DNA from: an uncultured Hyphomicrobiales bacterium
GTDB taxonomy: Bacteria; Pseudomonadota; Alphaproteobacteria; Rhizobiales; Beijerinckiaceae
NCBI GenBank assembly: GCA_903847605.1
Contig: CAINED010000079.1
Coordinates: 1 to 64,000 of the forward strand
Direction: 5' to 3'
Length of the DNA: 64,000 nt
Of this stretch, positions 55,341 to 63,081 are shown piece by piece. The translations under genes were made by a program, and so were the position numbers. The notes under the pieces are model-generated. The model ran no database searches. It was not told the origin of the DNA and worked only from the letters and a program-made list of their open reading frames with translations. Each line of letters opens with the position of its first letter. Position 1 is the first letter of the stretch.

Positions 55341-56438
55341 ATGATGGACGCGAGCGCATTGAAGACATCGGCCAAAGGCGTTGTCGTGGAGAACGTCAAT
55401 CTCTCCTATGGCGCAACGCATGTGCTGAAGGACATCAACCTCGAAATTCATCCCGGCGAGTTCTTCGCTTTTCTTGGGCCTTCCGGTTGCGGCAAGACGA
55501 CGCTCCTGCGTCTCATCGCCGGATTCAACATCGCACAGACCGGGCGCGTTCTGGTCGGGGGCGAAGACATCGGCGCGCTGCCGCCGTGGAAGCGCGATGT
55601 CGGCATGGTCTTCCAGTCCTATGCGCTGTGGCCGCACATGAGCGTCGCGCAAAACGTCGCTTTCGGTCTGGAAGAGCGCAAGGTTGCGCGCGCGGAAATC
55701 GAACGGCGTGTCGCCACCGCGCTTGAAGTTGTGGGCCTTTCCCATCTCGCCCAGCGCCGTCCCTCGCAGCTTTCCGGCGGGCAGCAACAGCGTGTGGCGC
55801 TGGCGCGCACCATCGTCGTCGAACCCAAAGTGCTGCTGCTCGACGAGCCGCTTTCCAATCTCGATGCGCGCATGCGTGTGGAAGTGCGCCGCGAATTGCG
55901 CGACCTGCAGCAGCGTCTCGGCATCACGACGATCTTCGTCACGCACGATCAGGAAGAGGCCAATACGATCTGCGACCGCATCGCTGTCATGAAGGATGGT
56001 GTGATCCAGCAGGTGGGAACACCGATGGAGCTTTACGAACATCCGGCCAATCTCTTCGTCGCGGGCTTTCTCGGCACGGCGAACATTCTGGAGGGCAAGA
56101 TCAAACGCGAGGGCGAAGCGGCCTCCTTCGAACTGACGGATGGCACACGCGTGACGTTGCAGAATGCTGCGACGGCTGCGGAGGGCGCGCGGCTCGTATT
56201 CCGCCCGCAATATGCCGCGATCGGCCTGCGGGGCTTTGCGACCGGCGGCGTCGTGGCGTTGCCCGGCACCATCGTGCATCGCGAGTTTCTGGGCGCCACA
56301 GTCCGCTATGCAGTGAAACTGGGGGCGCAGGAAGCGTTGGTCGATGCGCCGTTCCGCAGCGGCGGCGAATTGCTTGAAATTGGCGCAGACGTCGATGTCG
56401 CCATCGCGCCGGAACGGCTGCAATTTCTGGCGGGTTGA
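55341..56438 (+). CDS. Iron-type ABC transporter ATP-binding protein
   Basis: The 365-aa product is an ABC ATPase of the FbpC/PotA class: Walker A GPSGCGKTT, FQSYALWPHMSVAQNVAFGL, signature LSGGQQQRVALARTI, Walker B VLLLDEPLSNLDARMR, switch His in FVTHDQEEA, then a TOBE domain (RLVFRPQYAAIGL and PGTIVHREFLGATVRYAVKL). It powers import through the fused permease. ATGs at 55341 and 55344 follow a GGACAG site. Confidence 0.93.
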   Translation: MMDASALKTSAKGVVVENVNLSYGATHVLKDINLEIHPGEFFAFLGPSGCGKTTLLRLIAGFNIAQTGRVLVGGEDIGALPPWKRDVGMVFQSYALWPHMSVAQNVAFGLEERKVARAEIERRVATALEVVGLSHLAQRRPSQLSGGQQQRVALARTIVVEPKVLLLDEPLSNLDARMRVEVRRELRDLQQRLGITTIFVTHDQEEANTICDRIAVMKDGVIQQVGTPMELYEHPANLFVAGFLGTANILEGKIKREGEAASFELTDGTRVTLQNAATAAEGARLVFRPQYAAIGLRGFATGGVVALPGTIVHREFLGATVRYAVKLGAQEALVDAPFRSGGELLEIGADVDVAIAPERLQFLAG

Positions 56439-56577
56439 AGCGGTCTTCCCGCAATGGCGCAGCGCATGCGCGATCGCCGATGAACCTTTGCGACCGATCC
56501 CCAATAAATGCTGCGCAATTTTCCGGTGTAGCGCATCGCAACTATCGTCCGGCGACATTCCCCCTTATACAGCGCTC

Positions 56578-56964
56578 ATGTCCCTGAAGCGGCAATTCTC
56601 GATTTTCGCGCTCGTCGGCGTCTTCGCGGTGATTGCGCATTACGGCGTGCTGGTCGCGCTGGTCGAACTCGCGCGCTGGAGCGCAGTACCCGCGACGCTT
56701 GCGGGCTATGTCGCGGGGGGAATCGTCTCCTACATTCTCAATCGTCGCCACACCTATGAGAGCGATCGCCCGCATCAGGAGGCCGGCTGGCGCTTCGCCG
56801 CCGTTGCAGGGGTTGGCTTCTGCCTCACCTGGGTATCCATGTATTTTCTTCATGACAGACTGGGCATCCACTATCTCATCGCCCAGGCGCTCACGACCGG
56901 CGTCGTCCTCATTTGGAGCTTCGTTGCGCACAAGTTCTGGACGTTCGGCACAAAACTGCAATGA
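56578..56964 (+). CDS. GtrA-family membrane protein
   Basis: The 128-aa product has four membrane spans and the GtrA pattern: QFSIFALVGVFAVIAHYGVLVALVEL, AGYVAGGIVSYILNRRHTYES, and the end ALTTGVVLIWSFVAHKFWTFG. GtrA-like proteins are thought to flip or help transfer lipid-linked sugars. It stands alone. Confidence 0.9.
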   Translation: MSLKRQFSIFALVGVFAVIAHYGVLVALVELARWSAVPATLAGYVAGGIVSYILNRRHTYESDRPHQEAGWRFAAVAGVGFCLTWVSMYFLHDRLGIHYLIAQALTTGVVLIWSFVAHKFWTFGTKLQ

Positions 56965-57039
56965 ATCCGTAACAGCGTTGCAACGGCCCCGCTTTACCCG
57001 GAGTCTGTGGGAAAACCGAATTTGAGGCGGGAGCCGAAC

Positions 57040-57321
57040 ATGGACGACGCAGGCGGCACGACGCAGAATACCTACCAAATCGGCGATACCGTCGTGTTGT
57101 TGTCCGGCGGACCGCTGATGACCGTATCGGAAACGCGCGGCGACCGTGTGACTTGTATCTGGTTTGCCGCGGACGAGACACTTTGCAGTGCGGAAATTCC
57201 CTTCGTCTGCATCGAAGCGCAGGGCGTTCTGGATTTCATGGGCGGTAGTGACGACGATGAAGTCGAACAGGAGGAAACGCTCGTGAAAAAGAAGAAAAAG
57301 AAAAAGAAACACGACGACTGA
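57040..57321 (+). CDS. YodC-family (DUF2158) protein with poly-Lys tail
   Basis: The 93-aa product has the short YodC-like beta domain (YQIGDTVVLLSGGPLMTVSETRGDRVTCIWFAADE), followed by an acidic stretch (DDDEVEQEE) and a C-terminal run of eight Lys before HDD. The function of the family is unknown. The ATG at 57040 has GGGAG seven bases upstream; a GTG at 57007 would be less convincing. The A-rich Lys codons could promote slippage. Confidence 0.82.
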   Translation: MDDAGGTTQNTYQIGDTVVLLSGGPLMTVSETRGDRVTCIWFAADETLCSAEIPFVCIEAQGVLDFMGGSDDDEVEQEETLVKKKKKKKKHDD

Positions 57322-57347
57322 TTTTTTACGGAAAGTCGCAAAAGCGC

Positions 57348-58463
57348 CTACATCACCCGCGTCTCGCCTTTCTCCTTCACGACCTCCCGCGCGAGCACGC
57401 CCGCCGTTTCCGCAATGGCGGCCGCGAGTTCTCCGGAGTGGGTGACGACCCAGACCTGACTATCCTGCGCGGCGCGCGCGATCATTTTCGCAAGCGGTTT
57501 CATCAATTCGGGATGCAGGCTGCTCTCCGGTTCGTTCAGCGCGACGAAGGGCGGGTGGTGATACGCGAGCAGCGCGCCTGCGAGGCCGAGAAATCGCAGC
57601 GTTCCATCGGAAAGTTCATGCGCTTCGAAGTGGCGGCGGCTGCCGCCATCGAGGACGAAATCCGGATAGGTCATCGTGAACGTTGCTTCGCGCCCGGGCG
57701 GCGGAATCTCAAGTTCCGCGCCGGGAAAGGCTGCATCCACGAATTCCCTGAGGTCTCTCGTATCCTCCCGGATATGCGCCAGTGTTGCGAAGACGGCAGC
57801 GAGATTGCCGCCGTCCGCATCCAGCATCGTCGATGTGACGGCGAGCGCGGGCTTGCGCATGGGCGAAGCGCCGTCCGTGCGCAGGTCGTGGTAAAAACGC
57901 CAGGCGCACAGCGTCTTGCGGATGAGATGCTGGTCGGGAAATTCGCCGGGCTCGTCGAATGAGCCGAGAGCCGTTTGCGAGGCGAGAAGGTTCCGCGCCA
58001 TCTCGTGCGTTTGACCGGAGGCGTCGACCGCACCGATCAGCGGAACGCGCCGCTGCAATATCTTGCGCGTACGCTTGCCATCGAAGAACGAAATGCTTTC
58101 TTCCTTCACCTGCGGTTCGAGCGGAAAGGCAGCGTCGACAGGCCCGGGCGCGCCCGCTTCGATGCTATAGGTGTAAGACGTGCGGCTGTCCTGCGAGGGC
58201 GCGAGTTCCACGTAGAGGGTGATGCGTGCGGGCTGCCCCTTGATGCGCCGTCCTGCCCAGAGCGCGCTCTCCATGCCGCCTTCGCCCGCGATCTCGCGCG
58301 CGAAATTCCCGAGCGCGGCCGACTGGATCAGTTGCAGGGCGCGATAGAGGTTCGTCTTGCCCGCGCCATTCTTGCCGACGAAGACGTTGAGGTTTTCAAG
58401 TTCGGTCGCGATGGAGCGGATCGAGCGGTAGCCGGAAATCGAAACCTTGCGGACGAAAAGCAT
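57348..58463 (-). CDS. OLD/RecF-like AAA ATPase
   Basis: The 371-aa product is an SMC-like AAA_21 ATPase: KVSISGYRSIRSIATELENLNVFVGKNGAGKTNLYRALQLI with Walker A GKNGAGKT, and the C-terminal ELSDGTLRFLGLAGALL, FVALNEPESSLHPELM (Walker B variant with NEPE) and VWVVTHSGELAAAI. There is no TOPRIM nuclease domain. Relatives occur both in defence systems and as house genes of unknown role; no partner nuclease gene is next to it. The MerR gene starts upstream on the same strand with a 12-base gap, so the two could be co-transcribed. Confidence 0.83.
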   Translation of the reverse strand: MLFVRKVSISGYRSIRSIATELENLNVFVGKNGAGKTNLYRALQLIQSAALGNFAREIAGEGGMESALWAGRRIKGQPARITLYVELAPSQDSRTSYTYSIEAGAPGPVDAAFPLEPQVKEESISFFDGKRTRKILQRRVPLIGAVDASGQTHEMARNLLASQTALGSFDEPGEFPDQHLIRKTLCAWRFYHDLRTDGASPMRKPALAVTSTMLDADGGNLAAVFATLAHIREDTRDLREFVDAAFPGAELEIPPPGREATFTMTYPDFVLDGGSRRHFEAHELSDGTLRFLGLAGALLAYHHPPFVALNEPESSLHPELMKPLAKMIARAAQDSQVWVVTHSGELAAAIAETAGVLAREVVKEKGETRVM

Positions 58464-58475
58464 TGTCGTAATCCG

Positions 58476-58913
58476 TTACTGCTCTTGCACTTTGGTGTCG
58501 CCACCAAGCGACTCGATGATCGGGCAATCCGCTTCAGGCTTTTCACTTTCGCAGAGATGAACGAGGTGACTTAGCGCCGCATGCGTTTCGCGCAATTCGT
58601 CGATTTGCTTTGCGAGCGCAGTGAGTTTGCCGCTGGCGAGTTCGCGTACGCGCTCACGTTCGCTCGTGCGGTCAAGGCGAACGAGTTCGACAATCTCACG
58701 CAGGGAAAACCCCGCGAGCTTTGCACGGCGGACGAAGCGCAGGCGTTCGAGATGCGAGGCATCGTACAGGCGATAGGCGCCTGGTCCGGGCGGCGGTTCT
58801 TCCAGCAACCCTTCGCGTTGATAGTAGCGAATGGTCTCGACGCCGACTCCCGCTGCCTTGGCGAGCTTCGCGATGGTGATATTTCCTGCGAGAGCGTGTT
58901 GACTCCGTACCAT
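58476..58913 (-). CDS. MerR-family metal-responsive regulator
   Basis: The 145-aa product has the MerR winged helix (ITIAKLAKAAGVGVETIRYYQREGLL, YRLYDASHLERLRFVRRAKLAGFSL), a long dimerisation helix and a C-terminal metal loop HLCESEKPEADCPIIESL. The two Cys are spaced C-x8-C as in mercury MerR (Cys117/Cys126), but the position of MerR Cys82 seems to be occupied by a charged residue. The ATG at 58913 lies inside the operator dyad of the divergent gene. It should activate the DUF4396 gene in response to a metal ion, copper, zinc or mercury being open. Confidence 0.88.
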   Translation of the reverse strand: MVRSQHALAGNITIAKLAKAAGVGVETIRYYQREGLLEEPPPGPGAYRLYDASHLERLRFVRRAKLAGFSLREIVELVRLDRTSERERVRELASGKLTALAKQIDELRETHAALSHLVHLCESEKPEADCPIIESLGGDTKVQEQ

Positions 58914-58930
58914 GCTACGGAGGCTAAAGG
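58899..58930 (+). promoter_or_regulatory. MerR-type promoter with long spacer
   Basis: TTGACT (58899-58904) and TAAAGG (58925-58930) are 20 bases apart, the overlong spacing that MerR regulators correct by DNA distortion. The dyad CTCCGTA (58903-58909) / TACGGAG (58916-58922) fills the spacer. The promoter faces the DUF4396 gene. Confidence 0.65.
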
Positions 58931-58961
58931 GGTTGCGTTCGCCAATCAACGGAGACGCAAC

Positions 58962-59468
58962 ATGACAAATATTCAGCACCCCTCACACGATCATTCCGAC
59001 CATTCGCATCATGCTCACGGCGGTGGCGGCTCGCTCAACCGCCTCGCTGCCAGCGCGACCCTGCACTGCCTGTCAGGCTGCGCCATCGGTGAAGTCCTGG
59101 GGATGGTCATCGGCACATATCTTGGCCTGAGCAGTGGCGTGACCATCGCGCTGGCTGTCGTGCTGGCCTTTCTTTTTGGATACGCGCTCACTCTTATCCC
59201 GCTGTTCAATGCCGGACTTCCCACTAAGCAGGCGCTGAAGCTCGCCTTGGCCTCCGACACAGCCTCGATCACCATCATGGAAATCGTCGACAACGGCATC
59301 ATGCTGGCGATTCCCGGTGCGATGGATGCGCCGCTCGACAGCAAGCTGTTCTGGCTAAGCCTTGCCTTTGCGCTGGCGGTCGCGGGCCTCGCTGCCTTTC
59401 CTGTCAATCGCTGGCTGATTGCGCGCGGGCGCGGCCATGCGGTCGTGCATGCCTATCACGGCCATTGA
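58962..59468 (+). CDS. DUF4396 membrane protein with His-rich N-terminus
   Basis: The 168-aa product has a His-rich leader (seven His in the first 19 residues), then about four membrane spans (LHCLSGCAIGEVLGMVIGTYLGL, VTIALAVVLAFLFGYALTLI, TASITIMEIVDNGIMLAI, LSLAFALAVAGLAAF) and a His-containing tail. Cys residues lie in LHCLSGC. It is annotated elsewhere only as DUF4396. The His-rich end, the Cys pair and control by a MerR regulator suggest metal handling or export, which is an inference. GGAGACGCAAC precedes the ATG. Confidence 0.82.
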   Translation: MTNIQHPSHDHSDHSHHAHGGGGSLNRLAASATLHCLSGCAIGEVLGMVIGTYLGLSSGVTIALAVVLAFLFGYALTLIPLFNAGLPTKQALKLALASDTASITIMEIVDNGIMLAIPGAMDAPLDSKLFWLSLAFALAVAGLAAFPVNRWLIARGRGHAVVHAYHGH

Positions 59469-59471
59469 GCC

Positions 59472-60371
59472 TCACGGCCATTTCACGCTCGGCGGCATCG
59501 AGGACAGAATCGAATCCACATTGCCGCCGGTTTTCAGGCCGAAGATCGTGCCGCGATCGTAGAGAAGGTTGAACTCGACATAGCGTCCGCGGCGCACAAG
59601 CTGTTCGTCGCGCTGTTGCGGCGTCCAGCTCTTGGTGAAATTGCGCCGCACCAGTTCGGGATAAACGGCGAGAAAACTTACCCCCACGTCGCGCGTGAAG
59701 GCGAAGTCCGCATCCCACGCTGAATTCTGCACATCGCCGGTGCTGTTGAGATAGTCGTAGAAGATGCCGCCGATGCCGCGCGGTTCATTGCGGTGTTTCA
59801 GAAAGAAATATTCGTCGCACCAGTCCTTGAATTTTTCATAGGGCGCGATTGCCGCGTGGCTGTCGCAAGCGCCTTTCATCGCAGCATGAAACGCTTGCGT
59901 GTCGGGATCGTCCTGCGTGCGGCGCGCGTCCAGCACAGGCGTCAGATCCGCGCCGCCGCCGAACCATGCTTTTGTCGTCACGACGAAGCGTGTGTTCATG
60001 TGGACTGCAGGAATGTTGGGATTCCACGGATGCACGATCAGCGAAATGCCGGAGGCCCAGAAGCGTGGGTCCTCAGCTGCGCCGGGAATCTGTTTGGCGA
60101 ATTCAGGCGCGAACGTGCCATGCACGGTCGAGACATGAACGCCCGCCTTTTCGAAGACGCGGCCTTTCAGGATGGCCATCGTGCCGCCGCCGCCCGGCGC
60201 GCCGTCGTGATTCCTGCGCTGCCAGGGCGTACGGACGGCGCGGCCTGAAGGGCCGGCCTGCGTATCGAAAGGGCCGGGGCATTCGTCTTCCAGCTTTTCG
60301 AACGCCGCCAGTATTTTTCCCTGCAGCGCCTCAAACCATGCGCGCGCCTTGTCCTTGCGTTCTTCCAGCAT
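59472..60371 (-). CDS. hemF: Aerobic coproporphyrinogen III oxidase
   Basis: The 299-aa product matches Hem[61 protein letters not shown], the His/Asp-containing [28 protein letters not shown] and [37 protein letters not shown]. It uses O2 to convert coproporphyrinogen III to protoporphyrinogen IX in haem synthesis. The ATG at 60371 is preferred over a TTG six bases earlier. It is convergent with the DUF4396 gene. Confidence 0.96.
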   Translation of the reverse strand: MLEERKDKARAWFEALQGKILAAFEKLEDECPGPFDTQAGPSGRAVRTPWQRRNHDGAPGGGGTMAILKGRVFEKAGVHVSTVHGTFAPEFAKQIPGAAEDPRFWASGISLIVHPWNPNIPAVHMNTRFVVTTKAWFGGGADLTPVLDARRTQDDPDTQAFHAAMKGACDSHAAIAPYEKFKDWCDEYFFLKHRNEPRGIGGIFYDYLNSTGDVQNSAWDADFAFTRDVGVSFLAVYPELVRRNFTKSWTPQQRDEQLVRRGRYVEFNLLYDRGTIFGLKTGGNVDSILSSMPPSVKWP

Positions 60372-60473
60372 CCTCAATTCCCGTCGATAAGGCTGCGCAA
60401 CGCTGGCGCGCCGCCAAGGTTCGATCTAGCATGCCGAAACCGGGGAATTGCGAGGGAATTTGAGGAGGGAAGC

Positions 60474-61457
60474 ATGAAATTCCGTGTTGCCGGGCTGGCG
60501 CTCTGCGCCGCGCTGACATTTTCGGGTTTGCCGATGGCGCAGCGGGTCGCCGCCCAGCCGGCCGGCCAGCCGATCCGAATCATCTACCCGTTCGCGCCGG
60601 GCGGGCAGGGCGATGCGCTGGTCCGCCTGCTGGCCGATCACATCCAGAAGGCCACGGGCAACACGACGATTGTGGAAAATCGCACCGGCGCAGGCGGGCG
60701 AATCGGCGTGCGTGCGGTGCGCGACGCCGCACCCGACGGGACGACGCTTCTCTACACAGCCTTCGCCGTCATGGCGCTTTATCCCCATTTTTACGGCGAC
60801 AAGCTGGAGTTCAATCCCTTCACGGATTTCGCGCCGGTGTCGCAACCCGCCACTTTCGATTTCGCGCTTGCGGTCGCCAATAACGTGCCATCCGCCAGCG
60901 TGAAGGAACTGGTCGCCTGGCTGAAGGCGGACGAGAAGCGGGCTACCTACGGTACGCCAGGTACGGGCAATCTCCCGCATTTCCTCGGCCTCGCCTTCGG
61001 CCGCGCGACCGGCATCAACATGCAGGTTCTGCCTTATCGCGGCTCCGCGCCGGCGGCGAACGATGTCGTGGCCGGGCAGTTGCCGATGGCGTTGCTCGGC
61101 ACCGGCGATCTCGCGGCGCTGCACAATGCGGGAAAGCTGCGCATCGTCGGCACGTTCTCGAAGGAGCGCACCCAGCAAGCGAAAGACGTGCCGACGCTTA
61201 GCGAATTCGGCGTCGATGTCGTCGGCTATGGCTGGTACGGCATGTTCGCGCCGGCGAAGACGCCGCCGGATATCGTGCGCAGGATCAGCGGTATCGTCGC
61301 CGCGGCCGTGCGCGATCCGGCGACCCGACAGAAAATCGTCAATGTCGGTCTCGATCCGACGGGGACCACGCCGGAAGAACTCGGCGCGATCCTGCGGCGC
61401 GATCACGACTACTGGGGGCCGATCATCAAGGCGTCCGGATTCAAGCCGGAGCAGTAG
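60474..61457 (+). CDS. Bug/TctC-family substrate-binding protein
   Basis: The 327-aa product has a signal peptide (VAGLALCAALTFSGLPMAQRVAAQ) and the family segments QPIRIIYPFAPGGQGDALVRLLADHI and ENRTGAGGRIGVRAVRDAAPDGTT. GAGGAGGGAAGC precedes the ATG. It is a single-gene unit between hemF and the toxin-antitoxin pair and the seventh Bug protein in the window. Confidence 0.9.
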   Translation: MKFRVAGLALCAALTFSGLPMAQRVAAQPAGQPIRIIYPFAPGGQGDALVRLLADHIQKATGNTTIVENRTGAGGRIGVRAVRDAAPDGTTLLYTAFAVMALYPHFYGDKLEFNPFTDFAPVSQPATFDFALAVANNVPSASVKELVAWLKADEKRATYGTPGTGNLPHFLGLAFGRATGINMQVLPYRGSAPAANDVVAGQLPMALLGTGDLAALHNAGKLRIVGTFSKERTQQAKDVPTLSEFGVDVVGYGWYGMFAPAKTPPDIVRRISGIVAAAVRDPATRQKIVNVGLDPTGTTPEELGAILRRDHDYWGPIIKASGFKPEQ

Positions 61458-61465
61458 CCGCTGGT

Positions 61466-61888
61466 TCAACCCGGCGGGTCGTCTGTCCACGGATTGAAAA
61501 GGGGTACGCCGAAGCCGGCGAAATCGCTGGTGTTTCGCGTCGCCAACGTCCACGAATGTCCGGCGGCGGCGATCATTGCATCGAGCGGATCGTCGTCACG
61601 CCCGGCTGCCGCCGCAAGAGAGCGCAGGCGGCCTGCCAGAAGGGCCTGATTTTCATCGAGGACGATCACCCGTCCGGCGAACTGGGTGCGGATGCTGTCG
61701 ACCCACGAGATCAGTTTAGCCTTTCGCAGAGGTTCGCGCGCGCGGTCGGCGCCGTAGGCGATTTCATGCAGTGTGATCACGCTCAGCCAGAGGTCCGGCT
61801 GGCTGCGCAGGAAGTCCAGCACCTTTTGGTCCGGCCCAGGCCTGGCCAGCTCCGAAATGACATTCGTGTCGAGGAGAAACCTACTCAT
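61466..61888 (-). CDS. PIN-domain toxin, VapC/FitB-like
   Basis: The 140-aa product has the PIN-domain acidic residues in order: Asp7 in FLLDTNVISEL, Glu42 in LHEIAYG and the Asp of DPLDAMIAA, followed by LATRNTSDFAGFGV. VapC toxins are Mg-dependent RNases cutting tRNA or rRNA. Its ATG overlaps the antitoxin stop by four bases (ATGA), the normal arrangement. Confidence 0.92.
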   Translation of the reverse strand: MSRFLLDTNVISELARPGPDQKVLDFLRSQPDLWLSVITLHEIAYGADRAREPLRKAKLISWVDSIRTQFAGRVIVLDENQALLAGRLRSLAAAAGRDDDPLDAMIAAAGHSWTLATRNTSDFAGFGVPLFNPWTDDPPG

Positions 61889-62130
61889 CCCGGGGTTCGT
61901 GCAAATGGATCGCCGCGACGCGACTTGCGTGTGGGAAGTTCGAGTTCTTCGCCGCGTGGGGCGCTATCAATGAGAAACTTTCCGAGGTGTCGATCGCGAC
62001 GCGTTTTCTCGAACTCGGCTTCGGAGATGACCAGACACGATTCGCGAGTGCCAATAATCTGGGGTTCGCCAGCCCGCGCGCGCCGCAGAACTTCCGAAAG
62101 CTTCGACTTGGCTTCCTGCACAGACCACAT
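61885..62130 (-). CDS. Phd/YefM-type antitoxin
   Basis: The 81-aa product is a Phd-like antitoxin: WSVQEAKSKLSEVLRRARAGEPQIIGTRESCLVISEAEFEK is the dimeric DNA-binding N-terminal part, and the basic C-terminal tail would wrap the toxin. It is the first gene of the pair. A 13-base palindrome at 62150 is placed for autorepression. Confidence 0.9.
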   Translation of the reverse strand: MWSVQEAKSKLSEVLRRARAGEPQIIGTRESCLVISEAEFEKTRRDRHLGKFLIDSAPRGEELELPTRKSRRGDPFARTPG

Positions 62131-62149
62131 CGGCCACCTTGTATGTATG

Positions 62150-62162
62150 GACTACTCTAGTC
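62150..62162. promoter_or_regulatory. Operator-like palindrome of the toxin-antitoxin pair
   Basis: GACTA (62150-62154) and TAGTC (62158-62162) flank CTC, 20 bases before the antitoxin start. Phd-type antitoxins repress their own operons through such short palindromes. Confidence 0.5.
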
Positions 62163-62480
62163 TAGCTCATTTTGAGGATTGAGGCGAGCGCGTTATGGTC
62201 GACTGGAGTTCACGCCTTGGCGCGCTTCGCGGGATCGGATTTGCGGGACGAACAATTCCCCGCACTTTCCGCTATGAATCCGCCCTTCCGCTCTATGGAC
62301 AAGCCATCGGTTCTTTGCCAAAGAGCGCGCGCCTTGGGGGCAGCCTTGGGGGTAAGGCGAAAAGGTGGCGATGCGTCGCATTGCCGCTTTTATGACCCGC
62401 CCCTAAGAGGTCCGGTACCAGCGCAACGCAGCCCCAAAAGGGCGCGATTTCTGCCGTTTGCAGATCATTGGGGGTAACAG
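62163..62480. other. Upstream region of petA without a recognisable gene
   Basis: About 318 bases. It contains a tandem duplication GCCTTGGGGG at 62331-62340 and 62343-62352 and ends with TGGGGGTAACAG before the petA GTG. Open frames here (for example 62172-62477) lack protein-like composition. No clear promoter is visible. Confidence 0.5.
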
Positions 62481-63011
62481 GTGGCATCTTCTACGTCCGT
62501 CGAGCCGACCCGCCGGGACATGCTCTACATCGCCACGGGGGCCGCCGCCGCCGTCGGCGCGGCCGCAACGGCCTGGCCATTCATCAGCCAGATGAATCCC
62601 GACGCCGCCACGATCGCGGCCGGCGCGCCGGTCGAGGTCGATCTGAAGGCGATCCCGGAAGGCGGCATCATGACCGTCAAATGGCGCGGCAATCCGATTT
62701 TCGTCCGTCACCGCACGGCGAAGGAAATCAAGGAAGCGCAGGACGTCAACCTCGGCACGCTGCGCGACCCCGAGCCCGACGCCAAACGCGTCAAGAAACC
62801 GGAATGGCTCGTCGTTGTCGGCGTCTGCACGCATCTGGGCTGCGTGCCCCTCGGCGCGCCCGGGCAACGCGGCGAATATGACGGCTGGTTCTGCCCCTGC
62901 CACGGCTCGCAGTTCGACACGTCCGGGCGCATACGTCAGGGTCCCGCGCCGTCGAACCTGGTTGTGCCGAACTATGTTTTCAACGGCGACACGCGCCTGA
63001 CGGTCGGCTGA
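62481..63011 (+). CDS. petA: Ubiquinol-cytochrome c reductase Rieske iron-sulphur subunit
   Basis: The 176-aa product has a Tat-type anchor ([25 protein letters not shown]) and a Rieske domain with Cys116-His118 and disulphide Cys121 in CTHLGC, and Cys138-Cys140-His141 in CPCHGS. The ending [23 protein letters not shown] is typical. It belongs to the cytochrome bc1 complex and carries electrons from ubiquinol to cytochrome c1. The GTG at 62481 follows a TGGGGG site. petB follows after 70 bases. Confidence 0.96.
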   Translation: MASSTSVEPTRRDMLYIATGAAAAVGAAATAWPFISQMNPDAATIAAGAPVEVDLKAIPEGGIMTVKWRGNPIFVRHRTAKEIKEAQDVNLGTLRDPEPDAKRVKKPEWLVVVGVCTHLGCVPLGAPGQRGEYDGWFCPCHGSQFDTSGRIRQGPAPSNLVVPNYVFNGDTRLTVG

Positions 63012-63081
63012 TATCCTTCCCGCCGCCCGCTTCTCCATGACGTCACGCAATGACCCAACGCTCCTGCGGAAGAGATAAAAA

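Noticed and set aside
62172-62477. Open frame of 101 codons between the antitoxin and petA
   Set aside because: No ribosome site, no protein-like composition, and it runs through a tandem repeat.
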